From CBDCMJ01 sp965218875 (GTDB lineage Bacteria > Chloroflexota > Dehalococcoidia > Lucifugimonadales > UBA3495), in contig OZ244707.1 of NCBI GenBank assembly GCA_965218875.1, forward strand, positions 1,674,001-1,738,000: a stretch of 64,000 nt of DNA, written 5' to 3'. Position numbers and translations under genes: made by a program. Positions 26,404 through 34,054 of the stretch are shown here, piece by piece (within the stretch, counting starts at the first letter, position 1; every line of letters begins with the position of its first letter). The notes beneath the pieces are model-generated. The model made no database searches, was not told the DNA's origin, and saw only the letters and a list, made by a program, of their open reading frames with translations.

Positions 26404-27334
26404 CGTGGACCCCGGTCTGTCGAGACAGGACGGACCGGGAGTCGGCCACGTCCTGGCGGATTTGCTCGATGAGCTCCTCCACCGAGGCGAAGGTTTCCTG
26501 GTCACGCACCTTGGCCACGAACTCGACGGAAAGCTGCCGGCCGTAAATGTCGGCGTTGAAGTCCATTACGTGGGCCTCCACCAACCGCTCGGTCAGCCCA
26601 AAGGTGGGACGCACTCCTATGCTGGTGGCGGAAGGGTAACGCTCCCCGTCGATGACGGTCCAGGTGGCGTAGATGCCGTCGCCGGGCAGCATCATCCGGC
26701 TATCGACCTTCACGTTGGCCGTGGGGAAGCCCAGGGTGCGGCCGCGCCGGTCGCCCACCACCACCTCGCCGTCGAGGCTGAAGTTGCGGCCTAGCATCCG
26801 GGCCGCCGCGTCCACGTCGCCCCGGGAGAGGTCGGCACGGATTTGCCGGCTCCTAACGGTCGCTCCGTCCAGGGCCAGCGCCTCCGAGGACTCTACCCAG
26901 AATCCCAACTGCTCCCCCAGTTGTCTCAGGAACGCCGGGTCTCCCTGGCGGTTGCGCCCTAGGGCGGTGTCCGGGCCCAGCACCAGCCCCTTCATGCTCA
27001 GGCAGTCGCACAGCGCGGCGGCGAACTCTTGGGCGCTGACCTGCGACAATTCCCAGGTGAAGTCCAGGCCCACCACGAGATCTATGCCCAAATTCCGGAT
27101 GAGCCGGGTTTTCTGGCCGGAAGAAGTCAGGCAACCCACCTGGGTCCCTGGTCGGAGCACGGTGATGGGGTGATTGTTGAAGGTGAGGACCGCCGGAATG
27201 AGGGACGGGCTTGCCAGCTCGATCAGTCGGCCCAGCAGGTGGCGGTGTCCCAGGTGGACTCCGTCGAATACGCCCACCGTGACCACTGTATCCCCGCCGG
27301 GGACCATGGGGGCCAGCAACTGGCGAAAGTTCAT
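26396..27334 (-). CDS. ribF: Bifunctional riboflavin kinase / FAD synthetase
   Basis: Enzyme of 312 residues that turns riboflavin into FMN and then FAD. The N-terminal nucleotidyltransferase domain has GVFDGVHLGHRHLL and later RQGDPAFLRQLGEQLGF. The C-terminal riboflavin kinase domain shows GRTLGFPTANVKV and VEAHVMDFNADIYG, the usual metal- and flavin-binding segments. Length matches the prime family type. ATG 27334 is about 13 bases after GAGGAAA. It forms a tight unit with tyrS and the mutase gene downstream, all minus strand. Confidence 0.95.
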   Translation of the reverse strand: MNFRQLLAPMVPGGDTVVTVGVFDGVHLGHRHLLGRLIELASPSLIPAVLTFNNHPITVLRPGTQVGCLTSSGQKTRLIRNLGIDLVVGLDFTWELSQVSAQEFAAALCDCLSMKGLVLGPDTALGRNRQGDPAFLRQLGEQLGFWVESSEALALDGATVRSRQIRADLSRGDVDAAARMLGRNFSLDGEVVVGDRRGRTLGFPTANVKVDSRMMLPGDGIYATWTVIDGERYPSATSIGVRPTFGLTERLVEAHVMDFNADIYGRQLSVEFVAKVRDQETFASVEELIEQIRQDVADSRSVLSRQTGVHVG

Positions 27335-27503
27335 GCCGTTCGGGTTTCCTCGTACGCCGCGGTTACCCGCCTATTGTACCTTTCCCGGGGCGCCTTCAAC
27401 TAGCACCCGGGGTCGAGGATGGGCAGGATGTTAGCACAGGCCCCTAGGAGCGTCAACCAAATAGGCGGCTGGCGCCCCGCCGGAACCTCTATGGCCTTTC
27501 AGG

Positions 27504-27538
27504 TGCCACAACGGGACATCAGATGCCACATCGGGACA
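27504..27538. repeat. Two 15-bp direct repeats, 20-bp period
   Basis: TGCCACAACGGGACA (27504-27518) and TGCCACATCGGGACA (27524-27538) differ at one base. Repeated end motifs like this occur in some IS21-type elements, so they could be the trace of an insertion sequence end, or a binding array. No transposase remnant is visible in the surrounding 365-base gap. Confidence 0.5.
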
Positions 27539-27645
27539 ATGGAACAATGGGGGAGCGCTGGTAACAATCTTTGGTTGCCCTCCGGACAATAGTCCAACCG
27601 CCCTGCGATGGCCCCGGGGTCTCAAAAGTGGTGTAAACCCGTTCG

Positions 27646-27682
27646 CCCATATATGGGAACGCCCCTTGACATTGGATATAAT
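27646..27682 (+). promoter_or_regulatory. Putative control region of rsmD-coaD
   Basis: A perfect 12-bp palindrome CCCATATATGGG (27646-27657) precedes a consensus -10 box TATAAT (27677-27682). The -10 box lies 17 bases before the rsmD ATG, so the transcript would have a very short leader. TTGACA at 27666 is only five bases from the -10 box and cannot be its -35 element. The palindrome may be the site of a regulator. Confidence 0.45.
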
Positions 27683-27699
27683 TCGCACTTACCAGACCG

Positions 27700-28260
27700 A
27701 TGCGTGTGATTGGCGGCAAGGCTAAGGGGTTGCGGCTGAAGGGCGTCGTCTCCCCCGGCACGCGGGCGACCACCGAGCGAGCACGGGCGGCCATCTTCAA
27801 CATTCTCCATGAGGAGCAATATCAAGGGAGCAGGGTGCTGGACCTCTACGCGGGCTGCGGCAGCCTGGGCATAGAGGCTCTCAGCCGGGGAGCGGAGTGG
27901 GCAGACTTCGTGGAGCGGGACCGCCGCCAGTGCCAGGTAATTGGCTCTAACTTACAAGCTACCGGTTTAGCCGCCAACTCCAAGGTTCACTGCTGGGACG
28001 CGCGGCGCTTCTTGAGCAGCCTGGCCGGTGACTACCGCCTGGTGTTGATGGACCCGCCCTACGCGGCGCAGGACCTGGATGCGGTGATGGAGCGCTTAGG
28101 GGAGATCGAAGGGCCGGTGGCCGAGGAGGGAATGGTGGTGGTGGGCCACTCCAGATTCGCGGAGCTGCACTCAAGTTACGGCGTGCTGCGCAGGGCGTCT
28201 CGCCGGCGGTATGGAGACAACGTGGTGGAATTCTACGAGCGGGCCGGGGACGAATGGTGA
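27700..28260 (+). CDS. rsmD: 16S rRNA (guanine966-N2)-methyltransferase
   Basis: Methyltransferase of 186 residues that modifies G966 of 16S rRNA. MRVIGGKAKGLRL at the start, the SAM-binding VLDLYAGCGSLGIEALSRGA, and the catalytic MDPPY motif are all present. Its stop overlaps the coaD start, the classic rsmD-coaD arrangement. There is no ribosome site before ATG 27700, and the TATAAT box lies 17 bases upstream, so translation may begin on a nearly leaderless message. Confidence 0.95.
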   Translation: MRVIGGKAKGLRLKGVVSPGTRATTERARAAIFNILHEEQYQGSRVLDLYAGCGSLGIEALSRGAEWADFVERDRRQCQVIGSNLQATGLAANSKVHCWDARRFLSSLAGDYRLVLMDPPYAAQDLDAVMERLGEIEGPVAEEGMVVVGHSRFAELHSSYGVLRRASRRRYGDNVVEFYERAGDEW

Positions 28261-28742
28261 CTTCCGTGTATCCGGGGAGCTTCGACCCGGTGACCGTGGG
28301 CCACGTGGACGTGGTCAGCCGCGCCTCGGTACTGTTCGACAAGGTCATCGTGGCGGTGTACGCCACCCCGTCCAAGCAGTTGCTCTTCGACGCCGACCAA
28401 CGGGTGGACCTCTTCAAGAGGTCGGTGACGCATCTGCCCAACGTGGAGGTAACGAAGTTCGAGGGATTGGTGGTCAGCTTCGCCAGGGAGGTGGGAGCGA
28501 AGGCGATAGTCCGGGGACTGCGCCGGGGCTCGGACTTCGAGTACGAGTTCGACATGGCCTTCATGAATCGCCGGCTGGAGTCGGATATCGACATGGTGTT
28601 CTTCATGACCTCGCAGGAGTACATGTTCATTAGCTCCAGCTTATTGAAGGAAGTGGCGCGCCTTGGCGGGGACGTCAAGGCGATGTTGCCGTCTCACGTT
28701 CTGGAGGCGGTGCAGGCAAAAATTGGGTTGCCCATATCTTGA
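28254..28742 (+). CDS. coaD: Phosphopantetheine adenylyltransferase
   Basis: Enzyme of 162 residues for the fourth step of coenzyme A synthesis. It shows the nucleotidyltransferase motif YPGSFDPVTVGHVDVV at the N-terminus, IVRGLRRGSDFEYE, and the ISSSLLKEVA motif near residue 122. Length is standard. The ATG at 28254 overlaps the rsmD stop by seven bases; GTG 28257 is an alternative with a four-base overlap. CoA supply would suit an organism with this many CoA-ester enzymes. Confidence 0.95.
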   Translation: MVTSVYPGSFDPVTVGHVDVVSRASVLFDKVIVAVYATPSKQLLFDADQRVDLFKRSVTHLPNVEVTKFEGLVVSFAREVGAKAIVRGLRRGSDFEYEFDMAFMNRRLESDIDMVFFMTSQEYMFISSSLLKEVARLGGDVKAMLPSHVLEAVQAKIGLPIS

Positions 28743-28768
28743 CCCATACGACCGGGCAGGGAGGTGCT

Positions 28769-29305
28769 ATGGATATCATAAACATCATCGATCGGTTGGA
28801 GACTCTGATAGAGACGAGCAAGGCCATGCCGGTCAGCGGCAGCATCATGGTCGACCGAAAGAAGGCGATGGAACTGGTTGACCAGCTTCGCTTGGCCATA
28901 CCCCAGGAAATCCGCGCCGCGGAGGAGGTCCTGTCACGGAAGGACCACATCGTCAGGGAGGCGCAGGCCGACGCCCGGCGCACCAAGTCCAACGCCGAGG
29001 AAGAGTTCCGGCAGCGACTGGAGAACGGCGAACTGGTGGCGTTGGCCGAGAGCCGGGCGGAGGACACCCTGAGGGACGCGCAGCAGAAGGCGGGCCGCAT
29101 GCTACAGCAGACCGAGGCCGAGGCGCGCTCCCGCCGCACCGAGGCGGACACCTACGCCCTGCGCAGCCTCCAGAAGCTGGAGAGGGAGCTGAAGGGCCTG
29201 TCCGACTCAGTGCAGAAGGGCATCGAGGTCTTGGCTCTCCAGGCGGCGGACAACCTGAACGGCGACCACGCCGAGAAAGAGTACGTCAAGGACGAACGGC
29301 GCTAG
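28769..29305 (+). CDS. Coiled-coil, DivIVA-like conserved protein
   Basis: Protein of 178 residues rich in Glu, Arg, Gln and Ala. The N-terminal 40 residues (MDIINIIDRLETLIETSKAM, then VDRKKAMELVDQLRLAIP) look like a DivIVA-type membrane or pole-targeting module. A long predicted coiled coil from about residue 55 to 150 follows. Comparable proteins next to coaD/rsmD occur in other Gram-positive-like lineages, and the operon position fits. It may scaffold cell envelope or division proteins, but that is inference. ATG 28769 has GGGAGG four bases upstream, preferred over TTG 28739. Confidence 0.75.
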   Translation: MDIINIIDRLETLIETSKAMPVSGSIMVDRKKAMELVDQLRLAIPQEIRAAEEVLSRKDHIVREAQADARRTKSNAEEEFRQRLENGELVALAESRAEDTLRDAQQKAGRMLQQTEAEARSRRTEADTYALRSLQKLERELKGLSDSVQKGIEVLALQAADNLNGDHAEKEYVKDERR

Positions 29306-29760
29306 GGGTTGCCGGCCGGCAGACGCCGGCCCGCCCGTTCCACAAGCACCATATAGGTACGATACCCGGGCGCGGGCCCGACCCGCTTGGGGAGGCCCGC
29401 GTCCGGACCGTCCCGGATGCAGCCCGCGGCAGCATTGGGCTTTCGATGGCCGCTTGGTCCCGCCCCTGGAAATGGTCGCGCCACAAGGTGACAGAAGGCT
29501 GGGCGGTCTTGAAGAAGGCAATCCGGTGGGCTGTGGCCATGCCCTGGTCTCGTCCGTATCCGCGGCCCTCACCAGGCCGCCAGCAATTGTCGACTCCGCA
29601 ACACGCCGTTCCCCAAAGCGGCGGAAGATCTAACCTCCTCCGCCGGAGGACTCTAGGTCCGTCTCCTTGGCCGGGATGATGGGCGCAAGCCCGGCCCGCC
29701 CGCCAAATCGCTGTACGGAGCGTCCCCCCCCGTCATTACCATGAAAATAGCTTGCCGCGC
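29306..29760. other. Intergenic, no gene seen
   Basis: First part of a 1.2-kb gap between the coiled-coil gene and the nuclease gene at 30535. Open frames here are GC-driven and lack ribosome sites. The segment ends with TTACCATGAAAATAGC, a motif that also precedes the repeats at 17424, 50055 and 59713. Confidence 0.5.
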
Positions 29761-30106
29761 CCCCACCATTTCATTTCGTGGCCGCAAAGCGGCGAGGAAT
29801 CTCAAGTCCTGAGCCGGAGTCCGGCTTGAGGTCGGCTGCCGGGCCTGGGATGCCGCGCCTAGGGGGCATGCGTCATCGGTAGGGGCGAAAGATTTTTCGC
29901 CTTGGGTCCTACGCGCAGGGGCCGGAGCGCCCCCACCATGTCATTCCGTGGCCGCAAAGCGGCGAGGAATCGCAAGTCCTGAGCCGGAGTCCGGCTCGAG
30001 GTCGGCTGCCGGGCCTGGGATGCCGCGCCCAGGGGGTTATGCGTCATCGGTAGGGGCGAAAGATTTTTCGCCCCTACTTGGGCCCTATGCGCAGGGGCCG
30101 GAGCGC
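29761..30106. repeat. Tandem duplication of a ~173-bp repeat unit
   Basis: Two units, 29761-29930 and 29931-30106, are nearly identical. Each begins CCCCACCAT-TCATT and carries GTGGCCGCAAAGCGGCGAGGAAT, CAAGTCCTGAGCCGGAGTCC and GATGCCGCGCC. The second unit ends with a perfect 12-bp hairpin (GTAGGGGCGAAA at 30050-30061 with its complement at 30066-30077); in unit one the right arm is eroded. The same hairpin occurs at 50150-50177. A third repeat start follows at 30107 but then switches to the conserved block seen elsewhere. Confidence 0.85.
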
Positions 30107-30400
30107 CCCCACCATGTCATTCCGCTGGAGCGCAGCGACGAGGAATCTACAAAGCATAGCTGCAAGCCCTGGCCATTGGTGAAGGGCCGCTCGGCGCTCC
30201 CCCATGTTCATCGCCCTTATGTGGCCTCCGCAAGGCCATTGCCATTCCGAGCGCCGTCCGGGAATCCAAAATGCTTCTGGTCAGCTTGCGATAGCTCCTG
30301 ATAGCGGCTTGAGATTCCTCACCCGCTTCCGGCGGGTTCGGAACGACAGGGAAGCCGGGGCGGGAACGACGGGGAAGCCGGGTTCGGAATGACGGGGAAG
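30107..30400. repeat. Composite dispersed repeat, copy B
   Basis: Contains the conserved ~140-bp block (GAGCGCAGCGACGAGGAAT, GCTGCAAGCCCTGGCC, TTATGTGGCCTCCGCAAGGCC; about 30109-30250) shared with copies near 17533, 50288 and 59747. It continues with further GTCATTCCG/GAACGAC-type short repeats up to about 30400. The sequence is non-coding as far as I can see. Confidence 0.75.
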
Positions 30401-30463
30401 CGGCGGTTGCTGCGCCTTTCTTAAGATGACGACCGAATGACCCCTGCTCAAGCCGCATTCGGG

Positions 30464-30493
30464 TTGACATTGAATTTGTAGGCGGCATACAAT
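30464..30493 (+). promoter_or_regulatory. Sigma-70-type promoter of the bifunctional nuclease gene
   Basis: TTGACA (30464-30469) is an exact -35 consensus, followed 18 bases later by TACAAT (30488-30493). The expected start of transcription near 30500 leaves a leader of about 35 bases with a GGAGG site before ATG 30535. Confidence 0.75.
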
Positions 30494-30534
30494 TTTTTCG
30501 CGGAGTAGAGGGCGCCATGCGGAGGTAGCGGGCC

Positions 30535-31089
30535 ATGCAGGAGATGAGCATAGACAGCATCCGGGTGAGCCCGATGAACTACCAGCGCGTGGTGATCCTC
30601 AAAGAGAAGGATTCCGACCGCTACTTGCCCATCTGGATTGGGCCCGCTGAAGCCGACGCCATCGCCGTGAAGCTTCAGGACCTGGCGGTCCCCCGACCCC
30701 TCACCCACGACCTGCTCCGCACCGTCATCGACACGTTGGGCGGCTTGGTGCAGCACGTTCTGGTCAGCGACCTCCAGAACGACACCTTCTACGCCAAGAT
30801 AAGCATCCAGGCCAACGGCGCGACCCAGGAGATCGACTGCCGCCCCAGCGACGCCGTGGCGCTGGCGGTCAGGGTCCAGGTGCCCATCTACGTCGACGAG
30901 TCGGTGCTGGACAAAGCCGCGATACTGCTGGACAAGGAGACGGGAAGGCCGATAGGCGCCGACTCCGGAGAGCAGTCGGGCGAGCAGCCGGCCGAGGTGA
31001 ACGAGGAGGAGATGCGCCGCATGTCTGCCTTCACTGAGTTCATCGACACCCTCGATCTGGAGGACTTTGGCAAGGGACAGCCTAAATGA
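30535..31089 (+). CDS. Bifunctional nuclease (BFN/DUF151) domain protein
   Basis: Protein of 184 residues whose first 130 form a BFN domain: VVILKEKDSDRYLPIWIGPAEADAIA, LTHDLLRTVI, and CRPSDAVALAVRVQVPIYV. These are signature segments of DUF151, for which DNase and RNase activity has been reported in plant and Thermotoga relatives. The C-terminal ~45 residues are acidic, ending FIDTLDLEDFGKGQPK. It lies upstream of the ATP synthase operon but has its own promoter. GGAGG is nine bases before ATG 30535. Confidence 0.88.
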   Translation: MQEMSIDSIRVSPMNYQRVVILKEKDSDRYLPIWIGPAEADAIAVKLQDLAVPRPLTHDLLRTVIDTLGGLVQHVLVSDLQNDTFYAKISIQANGATQEIDCRPSDAVALAVRVQVPIYVDESVLDKAAILLDKETGRPIGADSGEQSGEQPAEVNEEEMRRMSAFTEFIDTLDLEDFGKGQPK

Positions 31090-31194
31090 TACCGTTGCCT
31101 GAGCCCCTGATTTACGACGATATGCGCCCAAGCCATGTCCTTGCTTGGGCGCTGTTTGCTTAGTCCTCTGCGGATACCGTAGACCCCGTTTCAA

Positions 31195-31223
31195 TTGACT
31201 TTGTAAGTGCGTGGTGATATTAT
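31195..31223 (+). promoter_or_regulatory. ATP synthase operon promoter
   Basis: TTGACT (31195-31200) and TATTAT (31218-31223) are separated by the optimal 17 bases. Transcription would begin near 31230, so the first gene must start at ATG 31243, not at the upstream in-frame GTG 31207 that lies inside the promoter. Confidence 0.8.
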
Positions 31224-31242
31224 CCACCGGATTCCGCCGGGG

Positions 31243-31485
31243 ATGAGCTGGTGGGTGGTGGCCCTGCGCTTGACGGGGCTGGGCTGGTATGTGGCCACGT
31301 GCGTAGTGCTGGGCGTCCTGGGCGGGCTGGGGCTGGACAAGCTTGTAGGTACTACACCCATTTTTACCCTGCTGGGCACGGTGCTGGGCAGCGTCGCCGC
31401 GTTTTGGGGGGTCTACAAGCTGGTCTTGCCGGTGCTCTACGGTGGAAGGGGCGGTAGTGCAGCAGGCAAGGGGAGGAAGCGTTAG
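31243..31485 (+). CDS. AtpI/AtpZ-like small membrane protein of the ATP synthase operon
   Basis: Protein of 80 residues with two hydrophobic helices: LRLTGLGWYVATCVVLGVLGGLGLDKLVG and FTLLGTVLGSVAAFWGVYKLVLP. The GLGLDK turn and basic tail are typical of AtpI/AtpZ-type proteins, proposed to help assemble the c-ring or transport Mg/Ca. It is the first gene of the operon. The start is fixed by the promoter position. Its stop overlaps the atpB GTG by one base. Confidence 0.78.
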   Translation: MSWWVVALRLTGLGWYVATCVVLGVLGGLGLDKLVGTTPIFTLLGTVLGSVAAFWGVYKLVLPVLYGGRGGSAAGKGRKR

Positions 31486-32444
31486 TGCCATCTGGCGCCG
31501 CGGCAAAGAGGCTCCTGTTGCTCGCCGGGCTGGGCCTGGCGGTGCTTCTGGTAGTGGGTTTCGTCTTTGGCGCTGTCGGGTCGGCCATACTAGGCACCGA
31601 CCAGCTTCTGGATAAGCCGGAGATCCACCTTTCGCCGCAGCCGGTGTTTCCCGCCTCCGCCCGGGACGAGTCCCTTGGCCTGACCCACGCGCCGGAGCCC
31701 GGCGAAGAGCCCCACTTCTCGCCCCTCAGCGCCTCCAAGTTCGCCGTCACCAATACCCTGCTTTCCGCCTGGCTGACCACCATCGTCATAGTCCTGTTCT
31801 TCGTTGGGGCCGCCAGGAAGAAGAGCCTCGTTCCCGGGCGCTTTCAGGGACTGGTGGAGACGTTGTTCGAGGGCGTGTTGGGGTTCTGCACCAGCGTCCT
31901 GGGGCCGGATATGGCACGCCGGGCCTTCCCGGTGGTAGCCACCATCTTCTTCTTCGTGCTGTTCAACGCGTGGCTGGCGCTGCTCCCTATATATCAGTTC
32001 CTGGGGTTCATCTTCGAGGGGGAGTTGAAAGCCCACCTGCTCAAGTCGGCCGGCACGGACCTCAACATGCCGCTGGCCCTGGCCCTGGTGTCGTTCATAT
32101 TCGTAGAGTACTGGGGGCTGCGGGTCCACGGGTTGCGCTACATCAAGAAGTTCTTCGTCTTCGGCAACCTGTTGCGAGGCCGGCCCTCGGGGTTGATCGA
32201 TGCCTTCGTGGGGCTCCTGGAAGGCATCAGCGAGGTGGTCCGGGTGGTGAGCTTCACCTTCCGGTTGTTCGGAAACATGACCGCCGGCGAGATTCTGGTG
32301 GTCATGATCACCTTCCTGGTGCCCTTCGTGGCCACTCAGTTCGTGTTTGGCCTGGAGTTGCTGGTGGGCCTGATACAGGCGGTGATCTTCGCCAGCCTCA
32401 CGGTGGTCTTCCTCTCGGTGGCGGTGCGCCGCCAGGAACACTAG
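31485..32444 (+). CDS. atpB: ATP synthase F0 subunit a
   Basis: Membrane subunit of 319 residues forming the proton half-channels against the c-ring. The essential arginine is R260 in SFTFRLFGNM. Several hydrophobic helices (about 10-35, 90-108, 150-175, 195-210, 270-310) are visible. A longer-than-usual extracytoplasmic segment rich in Pro and Glu (residues 40-85) follows the first helix. GTG 31485 has GGGGAGG eight bases upstream. It is the second gene of the operon. Confidence 0.95.
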   Translation: MPSGAAAKRLLLLAGLGLAVLLVVGFVFGAVGSAILGTDQLLDKPEIHLSPQPVFPASARDESLGLTHAPEPGEEPHFSPLSASKFAVTNTLLSAWLTTIVIVLFFVGAARKKSLVPGRFQGLVETLFEGVLGFCTSVLGPDMARRAFPVVATIFFFVLFNAWLALLPIYQFLGFIFEGELKAHLLKSAGTDLNMPLALALVSFIFVEYWGLRVHGLRYIKKFFVFGNLLRGRPSGLIDAFVGLLEGISEVVRVVSFTFRLFGNMTAGEILVVMITFLVPFVATQFVFGLELLVGLIQAVIFASLTVVFLSVAVRRQEH

Positions 32445-32592
32445 GGTGGCCCGAGAACGGAGGGGGACGCCGTGGCGGGGTCCGAGTTTAAAAGTGCAAA
32501 CTGTTGCTGAGATAGACGCGGGCGCGCCTGAAGGCGGCGGCGGTCTCAGCCGGATTCTGGGGGACCTAACGGTGATAGGAGGATAGTCAGAC

Positions 32593-32862
32593 ATGGATCT
32601 AGTCCTTTTGTTATCTGCGGACGCCGCGGAAAAGTTCATGGAAATCGGCAAATTCATTGGTGCGGGGTTGGCCATCGGCCTGGGAGTGATCGGCCCCGGC
32701 ATCGGCATCGGCATCCTGGGAGCCGGGGCCATGGGCGCCATCGGCCGGAACCCCGAGGCGGCCGGAGCGATTACCACCAACATGATCCTGGCCATTGCCT
32801 TCGCCGAGGCCCTGGGCATATATTCCCTTATCGTGGCGGTAATCCTGTTGTTCGTGGTCTAG
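32593..32862 (+). CDS. atpE: ATP synthase F0 subunit c
   Basis: Proteolipid of 89 residues with two helices joined by a GRNPEA polar loop. The glycine-rich first helix (GVIGPGIGIGILGAGAMG) packs the ring. The ion-binding carboxylate is E72 (AIAFAEALG). The Gln in helix one and the Ser/Thr after the Glu needed for Na+ binding are missing, so the ring is predicted to carry protons. A 148-base gap separates it from atpB without an evident terminator. AGGAGG-like ATAGGAGG precedes ATG 32593. Confidence 0.96.
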   Translation: MDLVLLLSADAAEKFMEIGKFIGAGLAIGLGVIGPGIGIGILGAGAMGAIGRNPEAAGAITTNMILAIAFAEALGIYSLIVAVILLFVV

Positions 32863-32898
32863 CGTGGCGAGACCGCGGGCGTATAGGGGGTATCGGCG

Positions 32899-33474
32899 GT
32901 GGTGATCGAACCGACTATCGGCAGTTTCATGTCGCAACTGGCAGGCGGCGGTCCACTGCTGGGCATTACCGACCTGGGCATCAACGGCCCCAGCCTCATC
33001 GCGTACCTCATCAACTTCGCTCTGTTGCTGGGGATCCTGATGGTGTTTGCCTATAAGCCCCTGCTGCGGGTCCTGGACCAGCGTTCCGAGCGAATCAAGG
33101 AGAGCTTGGATGCGGCGGACCGGGCGCGGGATGAGGCTTCCACTTCCCGCCAGGCCATCGAGGACCAACTCAACGAGGCCCGCCGGGAAGGGCAGCGCCT
33201 CATGGACCAGGCGAGGGAGGCGGTGGAGCGATACCGGGCCGAGGAAATGGACCGGGCCCGGCAGCAGGCTGACGACTTTGTGGACCGGGCCAGGACCGAC
33301 ATCCAACGAGAGCGGGACTCCGCCATCCAGGAGGTGCGGTCCAACTTTGGCGACCTGGCTATCACCGCTGCCGAGCGGGTTATCCGACGCTCTCTAGACC
33401 GGCAGGCCCACCAGGAGTTGATCTCCCAGGTGTTGGAAGAAGGGGAACGGGCGCCGGACGGGCCCAGGGGGTAG
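32899..33474 (+). CDS. atpF: ATP synthase F0 subunit b
   Basis: Peripheral stalk subunit of 191 residues. One N-terminal membrane helix (SLIAYLINFALLLGILMVFAY, split here as IAYLINFALLLGILMVFAY) is followed by a long charged coiled coil rich in Arg, Glu and Ala. The first helix is preceded by ~25 residues, so the start could be internal; GTG 32899 or the adjacent GTG 32902 has AGGGGG eight bases upstream. The stop is six bases before atpH. Confidence 0.92.
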   Translation: MVIEPTIGSFMSQLAGGGPLLGITDLGINGPSLIAYLINFALLLGILMVFAYKPLLRVLDQRSERIKESLDAADRARDEASTSRQAIEDQLNEARREGQRLMDQAREAVERYRAEEMDRARQQADDFVDRARTDIQRERDSAIQEVRSNFGDLAITAAERVIRRSLDRQAHQELISQVLEEGERAPDGPRG

Positions 33475-33480
33475 CCGCCG

Positions 33481-34032
33481 ATGCCGCCGAGGGCTTCAGG
33501 AAAGCGCTATGCCCAGGCCATCTTCGAGATTGCCCGGGAGCAGGACCGGCTGGACCAGTGGGAAGGCGAGCTGGAGTTCGTCGACGGTGTCCTGGCGGAC
33601 GTCGAGTTCAAGGCCTTCCTCAAGCATGCCGACGTCCCGGTGGGGGACAAGATGCGGGCCATAGAGACGGTGATGGCAGAACTGTCCCCGCTGGTCCGCA
33701 ACATGGTCAGCCTGCTGGTCACCAAGGGCCTGGTGGACACCGTTGGGGACCTGCGCTCCGCCTATGTGGGGCTCCTTGACCAGCACCGGGGACGCCAACG
33801 GGTGCAGGTGACCACGGCGGAGCCCCTGGAGCCGGAGGAGTTGGAGCGGATTACCCAATTCGTGTCCCGGCTGGTAAAGAGAGAAGTAGTGGTGTCCACG
33901 GATACCGACGATACTATCCTAGGGGGTGTGGTGATCCAGATCGGCGACCGCTTGCTGGACGGCAGCGTCAGGTCCCGGCTGGATGCTCTACGCAACCGCA
34001 TGCACTCGGAAGTCGTGGTACCGGGTGGCTAG
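33481..34032 (+). CDS. atpH: ATP synthase F1 subunit delta
   Basis: Subunit of 183 residues that connects the peripheral stalk to the alpha/beta head. The helical N-terminal domain (GKRYAQAIFEIAREQDRLDQW) and the C-terminal LGGVVIQIGDRLLDGSVRSRL are diagnostic. Length is normal. It starts six bases after atpF and ends 22 bases before atpA. Confidence 0.95.
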   Translation: MPPRASGKRYAQAIFEIAREQDRLDQWEGELEFVDGVLADVEFKAFLKHADVPVGDKMRAIETVMAELSPLVRNMVSLLVTKGLVDTVGDLRSAYVGLLDQHRGRQRVQVTTAEPLEPEELERITQFVSRLVKREVVVSTDTDDTILGGVVIQIGDRLLDGSVRSRLDALRNRMHSEVVVPGG

Positions 34033-34054
34033 CCGGTACTGAGGAGAAGCGCCG

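Noticed and set aside
27666..27682. TTGACA followed by TATAAT as a promoter of rsmD
   Set aside because: The spacing is only five bases, so the two boxes cannot be used together. Only the TATAAT box is kept.
29306..30534. Several frames of 60-130 codons in the 1.2-kb gap
   Set aside because: They lie over the dispersed repeats, lack ribosome sites, and the longer ones simply follow the repeat blocks.
31207..31242. GTG at 31207 as the start of the AtpI-like gene
   Set aside because: The -10 box lies inside this stretch, so it would not be transcribed. ATG 31243 is used instead.
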